From positions 1 to 40,440 of IMG/VR virus record IMGVR_UViG_3300028569_000072: 40,440 nucleotides of DNA. The stretch is one strand, 5' to 3'. The notes below the pieces were generated by a model that saw only the letters and a list, made by a program, of their open reading frames with translations, searched no databases and had not been told where the DNA came from. Made by a program: the position numbers and the translations under genes. This document shows, piece by piece, positions 15,294-21,969 of the stretch. This DNA comes from a virus. How positions within the stretch are numbered: position 1 is the first letter of the stretch; every line of letters starts with the position of its first letter.

Positions 15294-15698
15294 ATGACGC
15301 CACAACAACTCAGGCACCTCCGCGAAGCCCGCGGCCTCACCCGCGAAGAACTGGCCCGCGAGCTCAAGTGCTCCGCCGGCGCGATCGTCCAGTGGGAAGG
15401 AAATAGCCGCGCGATCCCGACCTGGGTCGTGGACAAAATGCTGGAGAGCGCAACCATCACGCTCCCACTCAAGGAGCTGCATGAATTAATCGACATCGCC
15501 CTCCAGCGCGAAGCCGATTTCGGCTCCATCCTTGCCGACGCGATCAGAGCCTACATCGCCAACCAACGTGGCGAGGACAAAGTCAGCCAGTTCCCCGACC
15601 CAAAGCCGGCGCAAAACCCCGCGCCGCAGGCTCAGAAGCCAGGGCAACTGGCCGCCGAAGATCCCGTCGTCTATCAGGCCAAACGCCGAAGCAAATGA
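15294..15698 (+). CDS. Lysogeny repressor: XRE HTH fused to a ribbon-helix-helix module, 134 aa
   Basis: Plus-strand gene of 134 residues. Residues 1-48 are an XRE helix-turn-helix: MTPQQLRHLREARGLTREEL then ARELKCSAGAIVQWEGNSR, with the typical Q-L-x-x-L-R-x-x-R-G-L-T start. Residues 50-90 have ribbon-helix-helix layout: strand ATITLPLK, then ELHELIDIALQREAD and FGSILADAIRAYIANQ. That second part aligns with the divergent 62-aa protein (ELH, DA-RA and IA conserved). The tail is Pro/Gln-rich and disordered. There is no peptidase domain, so induction would not follow the LexA/CI self-cleavage route. Orientation and position beside the integrase support a CI-like role. Confidence 0.7.
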   Translation: MTPQQLRHLREARGLTREELARELKCSAGAIVQWEGNSRAIPTWVVDKMLESATITLPLKELHELIDIALQREADFGSILADAIRAYIANQRGEDKVSQFPDPKPAQNPAPQAQKPGQLAAEDPVVYQAKRRSK

Positions 15699-15722
15699 TG
15701 TTAGGCCTGTGGCCCGACAACG

Positions 15723-16406
15723 TCATTCCCTTGCCGTGGGCGCGGCCCCGGAACTGACACCAGGCTCCGACTCCGCTGACCAGGCCGCGAAAATACCGGT
15801 CCCGGCCAGGTTAGCCAAAAGCACGCCGCCAGGCAGGATCACGCCGACAAAAAACACCGCGAAGATACCCCGCAGCGCATGCCCGCGGGCGATCATCACC
15901 ACGCCGATGATCAGGCCGGCAAAGCCCACAAACGCCGCGCCTAACCATGCCAGCAGACCCACGCCAGGGATCAGCGCAAAGAGCCAGATCATCACGCACA
16001 TCACCACCAGCGCCTGGTCGAGCTGGTGCACCGCGTCCGAGTCCCGACGCGCCAGCGCCGCGGCCAGATCAGGCTGCCCGCGCGGCGGGTGGCTTTGCGG
16101 CGCCCGTGGCGGCCGTGCCACCGGCGCCGAGATCGCGCGGCCCGGCCTGGCCTGGCCGGAGACCACCCCAGCCGCCGAAATCACCAACTGGCCCGGCCTC
16201 GTGACCGTGCCCGAAACCGGCTTTTCCTTCGCTAGAAGCGCCTCCAACTGCGTCCAGGTCTCCTGACCCTCCCGGCACACCAGCGACTCCGCTGTGACCG
16301 CGCCAGCGGCATACATCGCCTCAAGCTGCCGCAAAGTAAACGGACCCTCGGTCTGCTCCCAGCCCGTGCGTGACAGCCAGTAGGTATCATTTGCAATCGT
16401 GCTCAT
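15723..16406 (-). CDS. GYF_2-domain membrane protein, 227 aa
   Basis: A 227-residue protein with an N-terminal GYF_2 domain (residues 8-52: WLSRTGWEQTEGPFTLRQLE, then AGAVTAESLVCREGQETW). This is followed by a Pro/Arg-rich linker and two to three membrane segments (VVMCVMIWLFALIPGVGLLA, LGAAFVGFAGLIIGVVMIA, GIFAVFFVGVILPGGVLLA). GYF_2 domains bind proline-rich peptides and are common in bacterial membrane proteins, notably in Verrucomicrobia and Planctomycetes. In the lysogeny region such a gene is a candidate for prophage expression and superinfection exclusion. It converges with the repressor, leaving 24 bp that contain GTTAGGC. Confidence 0.75.
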   Translation of the reverse strand: MSTIANDTYWLSRTGWEQTEGPFTLRQLEAMYAAGAVTAESLVCREGQETWTQLEALLAKEKPVSGTVTRPGQLVISAAGVVSGQARPGRAISAPVARPPRAPQSHPPRGQPDLAAALARRDSDAVHQLDQALVVMCVMIWLFALIPGVGLLAWLGAAFVGFAGLIIGVVMIARGHALRGIFAVFFVGVILPGGVLLANLAGTGIFAAWSAESEPGVSSGAAPTARE

Positions 16407-16514
16407 AACCGTCTGCCCCAAAGCTAGGTCCAGCCGCCGCCAGGCGTCAACCCCAAAACCGCCAGCCAGCCGGCCAGCGCTCCCCAGCCGACAGCTAACG
16501 TTTCAACGTTATCG

Positions 16515-16534
16515 TAATCGTACGTAATCGTACG
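16515..16534 (+). repeat. 10-bp tandem repeat TAATCGTACG x2
   Basis: Two exact copies of TAATCGTACG, flanked by degenerate copies (GTTATCG before, TTACG after). The segment is self-complementary in parts (CGTACG). Confidence 0.7.
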
Positions 16535-16575
16535 TTACGTTCGCGCGCACGCGACGTACTAGCCTGCGCCCTGCC

Positions 16576-16802
16576 GCAACCCCGCCGTTGCAACCACGCA
16601 ACGACGCCAGCGCACAACCTAGGAGCCTCAGCGCCAGAGCCTTGCGCAACCTCCGTCCGCCCTGGAGCCGCGCCCCGTTGCATCCGCGCAACTTGCGGAG
16701 CGTCCAGAAAACTTGCGTTGCGGTCGTGCAACTTTCGTCTCGGGCCGCGCAATCCATGCACCGCCTGCCGCCCGAGTTGCAGCTCCGCATTCGCGCCGTT
16801 GC
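16576..16802. repeat. Array of GTTGC/GCAAC inverted repeats with 6-bp spacers
   Basis: Ten GTTGC or GCAAC pentamers in 227 bp, against about 0.5 expected from composition. Three positions form exact GTTGC-N6-GCAAC dyads: 16587-16602, 16677-16692 and 16717-16732. The first is extended by a further GCAAC-N6 at 16576, so that three elements alternate every 11 bp, one helical turn. Probably binding sites of a dimeric protein. Confidence 0.7.
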
Positions 16803-16839
16803 GCCAGCGGAAACCCAGCGCCCGCGGGGACCTACCTGG

Positions 16840-18030
16840 CTAGCCCTCCAGGATGTTCGGCAGCCGCCGGATCGCATCGCTCTTCACGCTCTGCTCAATG
16901 TGAGTGTAGCCCTGGTTCACCCTCACGTTATCGTGCCCCACCATGTCCCGCACGATCCCGGCCGAGACGCCAGCGCTGGCCAGGTGGGAGACAAAGGAGT
17001 GACGCAGCCCGTGAAACACCAGCTCGTGCGTCTGGCGCGCCGCCCGCCTGCCCTGGCCGCCCTCCTTGCGCCGGTGCGGCGCCGGATCTCGTAGCCCCGC
17101 CTTCGCCAGGATCGCCCGGAAACGCCCGCTGACCGTCACCGTGGCCGTGTGCTTTCCCGCCGCGATCCGCCCGCTCACCGATGCGTGAGCCCACGGGTGC
17201 AGCGGCGCGCGCGGATTGTCCGCGGCCGGCTGGGTAAGCACCCAGTCCACATAGGCCGGGTGCATCGGCAAGATGACCACCTTGCCGGTCTTATGCGTCC
17301 GAAACCGCACCGTCTGCGCATGCGGATCCTCCTGATCAGCCAGTATCAGACAGATATCGATCATCCGTTGACCCGTGTAATACGAGCGCAAAACCAGCCC
17401 GCGCCACTCATTGTTAGGGCACGCGCGCAACACCGCCCGCAGCTCCGCCGTGGTGAAATCGCGCCGCTTCGGCTGGCTGTCAGGCAACCGCGTCTTCGGC
17501 TGGCGCACATCGCGGCACGGATTGTCCGGGATCCACTTGTCGTCCGCCGCGGCCTTGAACAGCATCCTCACGATCTTCAGCCGGTTCGCCGCGGTCGAAG
17601 GCGCCAGCCTCCTCATCAGAGCATCGCGAAACGTCACGATGTCCTGACGCTGCACCGCGTGCAGATCGATCTCCGCGCGCGGCCCCAGGTGCTCCAGGAA
17701 AAGCATCAGCGCATGCCGGTATGCCGCCCGCCCATCCGGCCCGATCTCCGCGCCCCGGAGGCCTAACCAATGATCGCAAAACCCGCGCACGCTCATTCTT
17801 GGCAGCTCCACCCCGACCAGCTTCCGGTGCATCGCGGAAACGATCTCGCGCATCCGCTCCGCCGCCGCCACCCCGCCGCGTGGCCGCGCGGCATTCTCGA
17901 GTTCCTCGGCCATCTCCAAGGCCTGGCGGCGCGACTCAGCCTTCAGCGCCTTTTGCACCTGGACGCCGTCCGCGTCCCGGTACAGCGCATACCAGGTCTT
18001 TGCCTTTCCCCGCTGTCGAACCGAAGCCAT
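16840..18030 (-). CDS. int: Tyrosine recombinase (phage integrase)
   Basis: A 396-residue integrase from the ATG at 18030. Residues 1-30 are a basic arm-binding-like segment (MASVRQRGKAKTWYALYRDA). A core-binding SAM-like domain follows (FCDHWLGLRGAEIGPDGRAA to LKIVRMLFKAAADDKWIPDN). The catalytic domain contains the first Arg in SYYTGQRMIDICLI, Lys in HKTGKVVILP, the H-x-x-R box in HGLRHSFVSHLAS, the second His in VGHDNV and the Tyr nucleophile in NQGYTHIE. All key residues are present. The gene runs away from the attP-like site immediately upstream; the longer open frame to 18141 runs into that site and is not used. Confidence 0.92.
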   Translation of the reverse strand: MASVRQRGKAKTWYALYRDADGVQVQKALKAESRRQALEMAEELENAARPRGGVAAAERMREIVSAMHRKLVGVELPRMSVRGFCDHWLGLRGAEIGPDGRAAYRHALMLFLEHLGPRAEIDLHAVQRQDIVTFRDALMRRLAPSTAANRLKIVRMLFKAAADDKWIPDNPCRDVRQPKTRLPDSQPKRRDFTTAELRAVLRACPNNEWRGLVLRSYYTGQRMIDICLILADQEDPHAQTVRFRTHKTGKVVILPMHPAYVDWVLTQPAADNPRAPLHPWAHASVSGRIAAGKHTATVTVSGRFRAILAKAGLRDPAPHRRKEGGQGRRAARQTHELVFHGLRHSFVSHLASAGVSAGIVRDMVGHDNVRVNQGYTHIEQSVKSDAIRRLPNILEG

Positions 18031-18066
18031 TAACCGTCTGCGGCGAGCATGCCGGGGTTCTAAAAA

Positions 18067-18263
18067 TTTGGCAACACATTTGGCAACAACGCCCGCCGCC
18101 AAGCGTGACGAATCGCCCATTTTGTCGCCACCCTCTCCCAAGGAGAGCGGTGGCGGACAGAGAGGGATTCGAACCCTCGGTACTAATGCCCTGAGTCTGC
18201 TCTACCCAGTTATTTTGTACTTTCCGGGGCCGCAACGGGCGATTTGGCAACGGATTTGGCAAC
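18067..18263. other. attP: Phage attachment site (attP) with symmetrical arm repeats
   Basis: Two pairs of the direct repeat TTTGGCAAC, each pair spaced by 12 bp from start to start, lie at 18067-18087 and at 18243-18263. Between them is a tRNA-Ser 3' end (18151-18182) and a CTCTCC/GGAGAG hairpin (18133-18147). Paired arm-type sites on both sides of a tRNA-derived core are the known structure of tyrosine-integrase attP sites. Both arms being present on one molecule means the site is undivided. Confidence 0.75.
18151..18182 (-). tRNA. 3' fragment of a tRNA-Ser (attachment core, not a complete tRNA)
   Basis: On the minus strand the segment reads CCGAGGGTTCGAATCCCTCT then CTGTCCGCCA: T-arm and acceptor 3' strand with the encoded CCA, characteristic of serine tRNAs. 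No 5' acceptor strand, D-arm or anticodon arm is found upstream, so it cannot be a working tRNA. It would restore the host tRNA gene on integration. Confidence 0.7.
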
Positions 18264-18368
18264 ACGACGCCGGCCATCATGGGCGACGGCGAAAAGCTCA
18301 TTCGTGCTCGGGTGAGCCGCTCTCCTCCGGCGGCGGGTGACCCGTCGCCTCATTGAGGATGGCCCGAA

Positions 18369-18854
18369 TCAAGCGGGGACAATTGGGCTTGGGAAGGAGC
18401 AAAAAAGGTTGGCTTCGCTGGCGCGACGGCGGGTGAGGCCGCGAAGCACCCGGCCGCCGGCGCGGTTCCATTTGCGAAATTCGGGGACTGCTTCCAGGTA
18501 GGCGCGGGCGTTCACGCGCTGCAGTAGGGTGGAGCGCTCGAGGTTCCCGAGGCCCAGGTTGAACGCAAAGCTGACCAGGGCGCCAAACATGTTGTCGGTG
18601 ATCTCGGCGCGCGGACGAGGCAGAAGTTTCGATTCGACTCCTTGAGCAAATTTGGTTAGGTCGCTCTTGAGCAAAACAGCCGCCTCCTCGGGTGTGATGC
18701 TCCGGCCTTTTTTGACGGTGCCGTCGCGATGCTCGATGCCAGTGTGACCGTAGCCGATGGTCCAGACGCCGGCGGGGCAAAGGTAGGCCTCAAGGAAAAG
18801 TCCTTCGAAGGACTTTACCAGATCGACCGTGGCGGAGTTGACGATGCGGCTCAT
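18369..18854 (-). CDS. Endolysin, T4-lysozyme/GH24 type
   Basis: A 161-residue GH24 muramidase that cuts peptidoglycan for host lysis. The catalytic Glu is in LVKSFEGLFLEAYLCPAGVW and is followed by TIGYGHTG. In this enzyme the position often occupied by Asp is Cys (AYLCPAGVW), a variant common in prophage lysozymes. FAFNLGLGNLERSTLLQRVN and GLTRRRASEANLF complete the fold. There is no signal peptide or SAR segment, so release needs a holin, probably the gene at 19376. TGACA, which includes the stop codon of the upstream gene, lies 14 nt before the ATG. Confidence 0.9.
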   Translation of the reverse strand: MSRIVNSATVDLVKSFEGLFLEAYLCPAGVWTIGYGHTGIEHRDGTVKKGRSITPEEAAVLLKSDLTKFAQGVESKLLPRPRAEITDNMFGALVSFAFNLGLGNLERSTLLQRVNARAYLEAVPEFRKWNRAGGRVLRGLTRRRASEANLFCSFPSPIVPA

Positions 18855-18870
18855 GCGCTGGCCGGTGATG

Positions 18871-19305
18871 TCAGAGCTTCCAGCGGGGACCGAACCATTT
18901 GACCGCGGCTGCCATCACCGCTGCTTGACCGGGGCGCACGCCGTCCTCGCGAAGCCGCCGGGCGAAGTGGGCGTGCGTGTCGCGAGAGCTGATTTTGGCG
19001 GGCAGGCTGCCGCTGAATTGCCGGCGCAGCCAGACGGAGCCTCCGGCGCCGATCTCGCAAAGGAAATCATGCTCCAAAGCCGCGGCGATGTGCAGACCAA
19101 AAGCGCTGTAGCCGCTGGCGCCGAAGATGCGCTGCAGGATGGCTGGGACGCTGGCGCCATCAAACTGGTAGCCGGCGGGAATCAGGTATTCACGCTGGCT
19201 GCCATCGGCCAGGTGGACGACGAAGCTCCAGTTGTGTTCGAGGGCGAACAAAGGTCCGGGCGACCAAGGCCAGAGGCCGAAGCCAAGGCCAGAGGCCGAA
19301 GCCAA
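18871..19305 (-). CDS. DUF1353 protein, 5' end thrown out of frame by a tandem repeat
   Basis: The body is a DUF1353 protein: NWSFVVHLADG, IPAGYQFDGASVPAILQRIF, then GLHIAAALEHDFLCEIG. The family is found near phage lysis genes and is uncharacterised. The expected start is the ATG at 19360: it has TGACA 13 nt before it, in common with its neighbours, and follows the previous stop by 15 bp. From there the frame reads MTFAVRPHPQIAVLRNP, then enters a 19-bp repeat and continues in the wrong frame. Removing one 19-bp copy restores a continuous protein (GLGFGLWPW leading into SPGPLFALEHNW). As sequenced, only a TTG at 19305 opens the correct frame. Could be a phase switch, a recent mutation or an assembly error. 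Confidence 0.75.
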   Translation of the reverse strand: MASASGLGFGLWPWSPGPLFALEHNWSFVVHLADGSQREYLIPAGYQFDGASVPAILQRIFGASGYSAFGLHIAAALEHDFLCEIGAGGSVWLRRQFSGSLPAKISSRDTHAHFARRLREDGVRPGQAAVMAAAVKWFGPRWKL

Positions 19306-19311
19306 GGCCAG
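19264..19311. repeat. 19-bp tandem repeat, 2.5 copies, inside the DUF1353 gene
   Basis: Two exact 19-bp units (plus strand starts CCAAGGCCAGAGGCCGAAG at 19264 and 19283) and a 10-bp partial third copy. As 19 is not a multiple of three, each gain or loss of one unit changes the reading frame. Confidence 0.95.
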
Positions 19312-19375
19312 GGTTGCGAAGGACGGCGATTTGCGGGTGAGGGCGGACAGCGAAAGTCATGCCCGGCCGGACATG

Positions 19376-19597
19376 TCACTGACGCTTTTTGGCGTTCTTT
19401 TCGCGGCGCATGCGCGATGCGATCGACGCGATCGTGATCAGCCCGACGGCGATTCCGACGAGCAGGGAGCAGACGCGAAGCCAGGCTTCGAGCTGCTCCA
19501 TGAACGAGGCGGCCGTGGTGGCGGCAAGAGTCAACGTGCCAAGAGCGGCGCGTCCGGCGTCGTCCAGGTGCATCACGATTTGCTGCTCACGGCTCAT
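19376..19597 (-). CDS. Candidate holin, 73 aa
   Basis: A 73-residue protein with an amphipathic N-terminal region, one membrane segment (residues about 41-60, RVCSLLVGIAVGLITIASIA) and a very basic C-terminus (RMRREKNAKKRQ). Size, topology and position two genes before the endolysin fit a single-span holin, which makes the membrane hole through which endolysin leaves. There is no direct family signature. TTGACA lies 13 nt before the ATG and there is no Shine-Dalgarno. Confidence 0.6.
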   Translation of the reverse strand: MSREQQIVMHLDDAGRAALGTLTLAATTAASFMEQLEAWLRVCSLLVGIAVGLITIASIASRMRREKNAKKRQ

Positions 19598-19623
19598 GCC
19601 GCGGAGACGCTGTCAAGGCAGGG

Positions 19624-21357
19624 TCAGGGGGCCACGGCCTGGCTGACCACGATGAAGCTGCCTGCCTTTACGGTGACCGAGTTGCCGCCGCCGGTTTCGG
19701 CGCGAAACCGCGGGAAAATGTAGCCCGCGGTTGATCCGTTGTGAAGCACGCCGGAAATGAAAACGTAAGAGCCTGCCGTGGTGCCGGTGGCCACGGTGGT
19801 CGTGCCGTCATAGGTCGTGATCGCTTCGCTGCTATTCACGCCAGCACTGCCGGCGGAGGTGTGCGTTTCGATGCGATATAAAAACGCAGTCGGGCTGACC
19901 GGCGCAGACACAGACATGGTTAGGCCTTCGGTCGAGACGCTGGTGACGTACTGGGCGAGGATTTCGAATTTGTAGATTTTGTTGGCTTCGACTGGGATGC
20001 GCCAACCGCTGGCGTCCACGCTGGCGAATGAGGTCGAAGAGCTGGGGCTGTCGGCGGAAAGTCGGCTGTAATACGATGCGCCAGTGATGTCCGCGGTGAC
20101 GGCAAGGGTGCCGCTCTTGTCCGGCCAGCTAAGCGCGCGATCAGCCGTGGCCGTGCCACTCACGGTCGTGCGCGTACCCGCAAAGCCAAACTGGATGGAG
20201 CCGGTGCCGGTGAGGTCGATGCTGCCGCCACCAGCGCTGAGGTTGATGCTGCCGCCGGCTTCGCCATTCGCGGAGTCGCTGCCGCCGCCGCCGCTAAGGT
20301 TGATGCTGCCACCCTGGCCGCCGGTGTAGCCGGTGGACGTGTCGCTGTCGAAACCGCCGGTTCCGCCTGTCAGGTTGATGCTGCCGGCCGCGCCCCCGAT
20401 GCCGCTGTCGAGCGCAGGTCCGCCACTGAGGTTGATGCTGCCGCCGTTGCCTGGCGTGGTGCCGAGATCGGCGCTGCCAGAGTCGAGCTTTAGCGAGCCG
20501 CCCGTGGCGGTGCCAATGTCCTGACCGCTGATCCAGCCGATGCCTTGGGGATCATAGATAGCTGATACCTCATCGACGATGCCACCGACGAAGTCACCGG
20601 ACGTGTCCGTGATCTTGCCATCGCCATTGACCGTCAAAAAATCGCCAGTCTGGAGGTCGGTGAAAACAACGTCACTCAAGCCTGACATCGCGAGAGTCTG
20701 CCAAGTCGAATCACCACGCAGGAATTTCGTGGTGATGCTGGACCCGCTGCCGAGCTGAGCGGCAGGCACGGTGCCAGTCGTGATGTTGTCCCCGCTCATG
20801 CCAGATCCCACTTTGGATCCCGTCAGGCTGCCGTCCGCTAGGTCGGTCAAGTCCGCGTCCAGGGGCTGATACGTGCTGGCCGCGGTGGCCGTGGTCAGGT
20901 AGTCGCTGATCGTGCCGCTCTGCGTGGCCAGCGTGCCGAGGCCGGCGGCCGTGCGAAGCGCGGCGGCGTCCGCAAGCGTGAGCAGATCGCGGCCAAAAGA
21001 ACTCGTTGTTAGACCGGCGATGCTCGTCAGATCCGAGTCCAGCGGCTGAAAGCCTAGGCTGGCGCGCGTGGCGTTGATCCAGTCCCCGGAGCCGCTGCTG
21101 TAGGTCAGGACGTCCAGGTTTGCCAGCGAAGTCAGGGCAACGTCATCAAGGCTCGAGAAGCTGCCGCCCGAGCCGCCGGTGACCATGGTGAGATTGCCGC
21201 TGCCATCCAGGCCGAAGGACTTCGAGTTTTGCGGCGTGAGCCAAAGTTCCTCCAGCGTTCCGTTGGCTCGCAATTTCTCGAACCGAAATTGTCCGGTGGT
21301 CTGGGCTATGGACACGCTGGACAGGGCCAGCGCCGACAGGGCGAGAAGGATGCGCAT
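19624..21357 (-). CDS. Tail fibre-like protein with signal peptide and GGSINLSGG repeats, 577 aa
   Basis: A 577-residue protein. Residues 1-19 are a typical Sec signal peptide (MRILLALSALALSSVSIAQ), which is unexpected for a virion protein. Residues 60-210 contain fibre-type repeats (FQPLDSDLTSIAGL, YQPLDADLTDLADG, FLRGDSTWQTL), as in trimeric tail fibres. Residues 300-390 hold at least five GGSINLSGG-like repeats suggestive of a beta-helix. The last 150 residues form a distinct domain (ASYYSRLSADSPSSSTSFAS). It is the last gene before lysis, the usual receptor-binding position. CTGACA lies 14 nt before the ATG; the GTG at 21360 is an alternative start. Confidence 0.75.
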   Translation of the reverse strand: MRILLALSALALSSVSIAQTTGQFRFEKLRANGTLEELWLTPQNSKSFGLDGSGNLTMVTGGSGGSFSSLDDVALTSLANLDVLTYSSGSGDWINATRASLGFQPLDSDLTSIAGLTTSSFGRDLLTLADAAALRTAAGLGTLATQSGTISDYLTTATAASTYQPLDADLTDLADGSLTGSKVGSGMSGDNITTGTVPAAQLGSGSSITTKFLRGDSTWQTLAMSGLSDVVFTDLQTGDFLTVNGDGKITDTSGDFVGGIVDEVSAIYDPQGIGWISGQDIGTATGGSLKLDSGSADLGTTPGNGGSINLSGGPALDSGIGGAAGSINLTGGTGGFDSDTSTGYTGGQGGSINLSGGGGSDSANGEAGGSINLSAGGGSIDLTGTGSIQFGFAGTRTTVSGTATADRALSWPDKSGTLAVTADITGASYYSRLSADSPSSSTSFASVDASGWRIPVEANKIYKFEILAQYVTSVSTEGLTMSVSAPVSPTAFLYRIETHTSAGSAGVNSSEAITTYDGTTTVATGTTAGSYVFISGVLHNGSTAGYIFPRFRAETGGGNSVTVKAGSFIVVSQAVAP

Positions 21358-21378
21358 CACAGCGCGCCCGGTGTCAGA

Positions 21379-21969
21379 TTAGGAGCTGACGCGGATGTAC
21401 TTGCCGCCGGGCAGGTACAGCTTCACGCCGTCGTAAGCGAAGAGGTTCTCAAGGAGCTGCGTCTTTTCGTCGTCGCTTACATCCTGCTCCTCATCGATCC
21501 GGACGCAGCGCGCGCGCAACCAGTCTTCGCTGGCGGTTAGGGCGGCGTCAGGCGCATCGTCATCATCAGGGCGAGACCAAGCGTTCTCGAAATGGATCGG
21601 GAAGCTGCTGGCGTAACTGACGCCGTCCACCGTCCAGCGGATTTCGGCGGTGAGAATCACAAAAGGTTCGGAGCCGAGAGCCGCGCGCAGTTCCACGCTG
21701 TCGGCGGAGTTCCACACGAATTCGTACAGAGCGTCTTCGCCCTCTTCGCCGTTGTGGGTCCACGCGGTGTCGAGCAACAGGGCGTCACCAGCAGGGGTGG
21801 ATGTGGTTTTGATGGTGCAGCGGCCGGTTGCTCCGTCAGCCAGTGCGACAATCTCGACGTCCGTCTTGAAAGCGCACTGAATGACCAGCTTGGACAGCAG
21901 CTTGCCGCGCAGGGAAAACTCCGGCTTTGCCTCTTGCGTGTCCGTCTTGATGACAACTAGGCCAGTCAT
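21379..21969 (-). CDS. Baseplate/tail accessory protein, paralogue of the next fibre's N-terminal domain, 196 aa
   Basis: A 196-residue protein. Residues 20-150 match the N-terminal domain of the 563-aa protein upstream (here AGDALLLDTAWTHNGEEGED and LRAALGSEPFVILTAEIRWT; there GTALLLDADWTLTGDGASAI and LRAAIAELVHLDCSAQITWE). The fold, strands alternating with short loops ending in a TVDG or EVDG hairpin, resembles baseplate upper-protein N-terminal domains. The C-terminus ends in LYLPGGKYIRV, as in fibre-attachment modules. The ATG overlaps the upstream stop. Attachment of a fibre to the tail tip is a reasonable inference. Confidence 0.6.
   Translation of the reverse strand: MTGLVVIKTDTQEAKPEFSLRGKLLSKLVIQCAFKTDVEIVALADGATGRCTIKTTSTPAGDALLLDTAWTHNGEEGEDALYEFVWNSADSVELRAALGSEPFVILTAEIRWTVDGVSYASSFPIHFENAWSRPDDDDAPDAALTASEDWLRARCVRIDEEQDVSDDEKTQLLENLFAYDGVKLYLPGGKYIRVSS

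Larger units (their letters stand above)
16407..16839. other. Non-coding region of 433 bp beyond the integrase gene
   Basis: No plausible gene. The open frames seen here are Arg/Cys-rich readings of repeats. It contains a 10-bp tandem repeat (16515-16534) and an array of GTTGC/GCAAC elements (16576-16802). In lambda-like phages attachment or recombination sites lie at the 3' side of int, so a role in recombination is possible. Confidence 0.55.

Noticed and set aside
16509-16877. Minus-strand frame rich in RGCNG-like repeats beyond the integrase
   Set aside because: The repeats are translations of the GTTGC/GCAAC array; no start signal, and it overlaps the integrase end.
18151-18230. A complete tRNA gene
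   Set aside because: Only the T-arm and acceptor 3' strand are present; no D-arm, anticodon arm or 5' acceptor strand could be paired.
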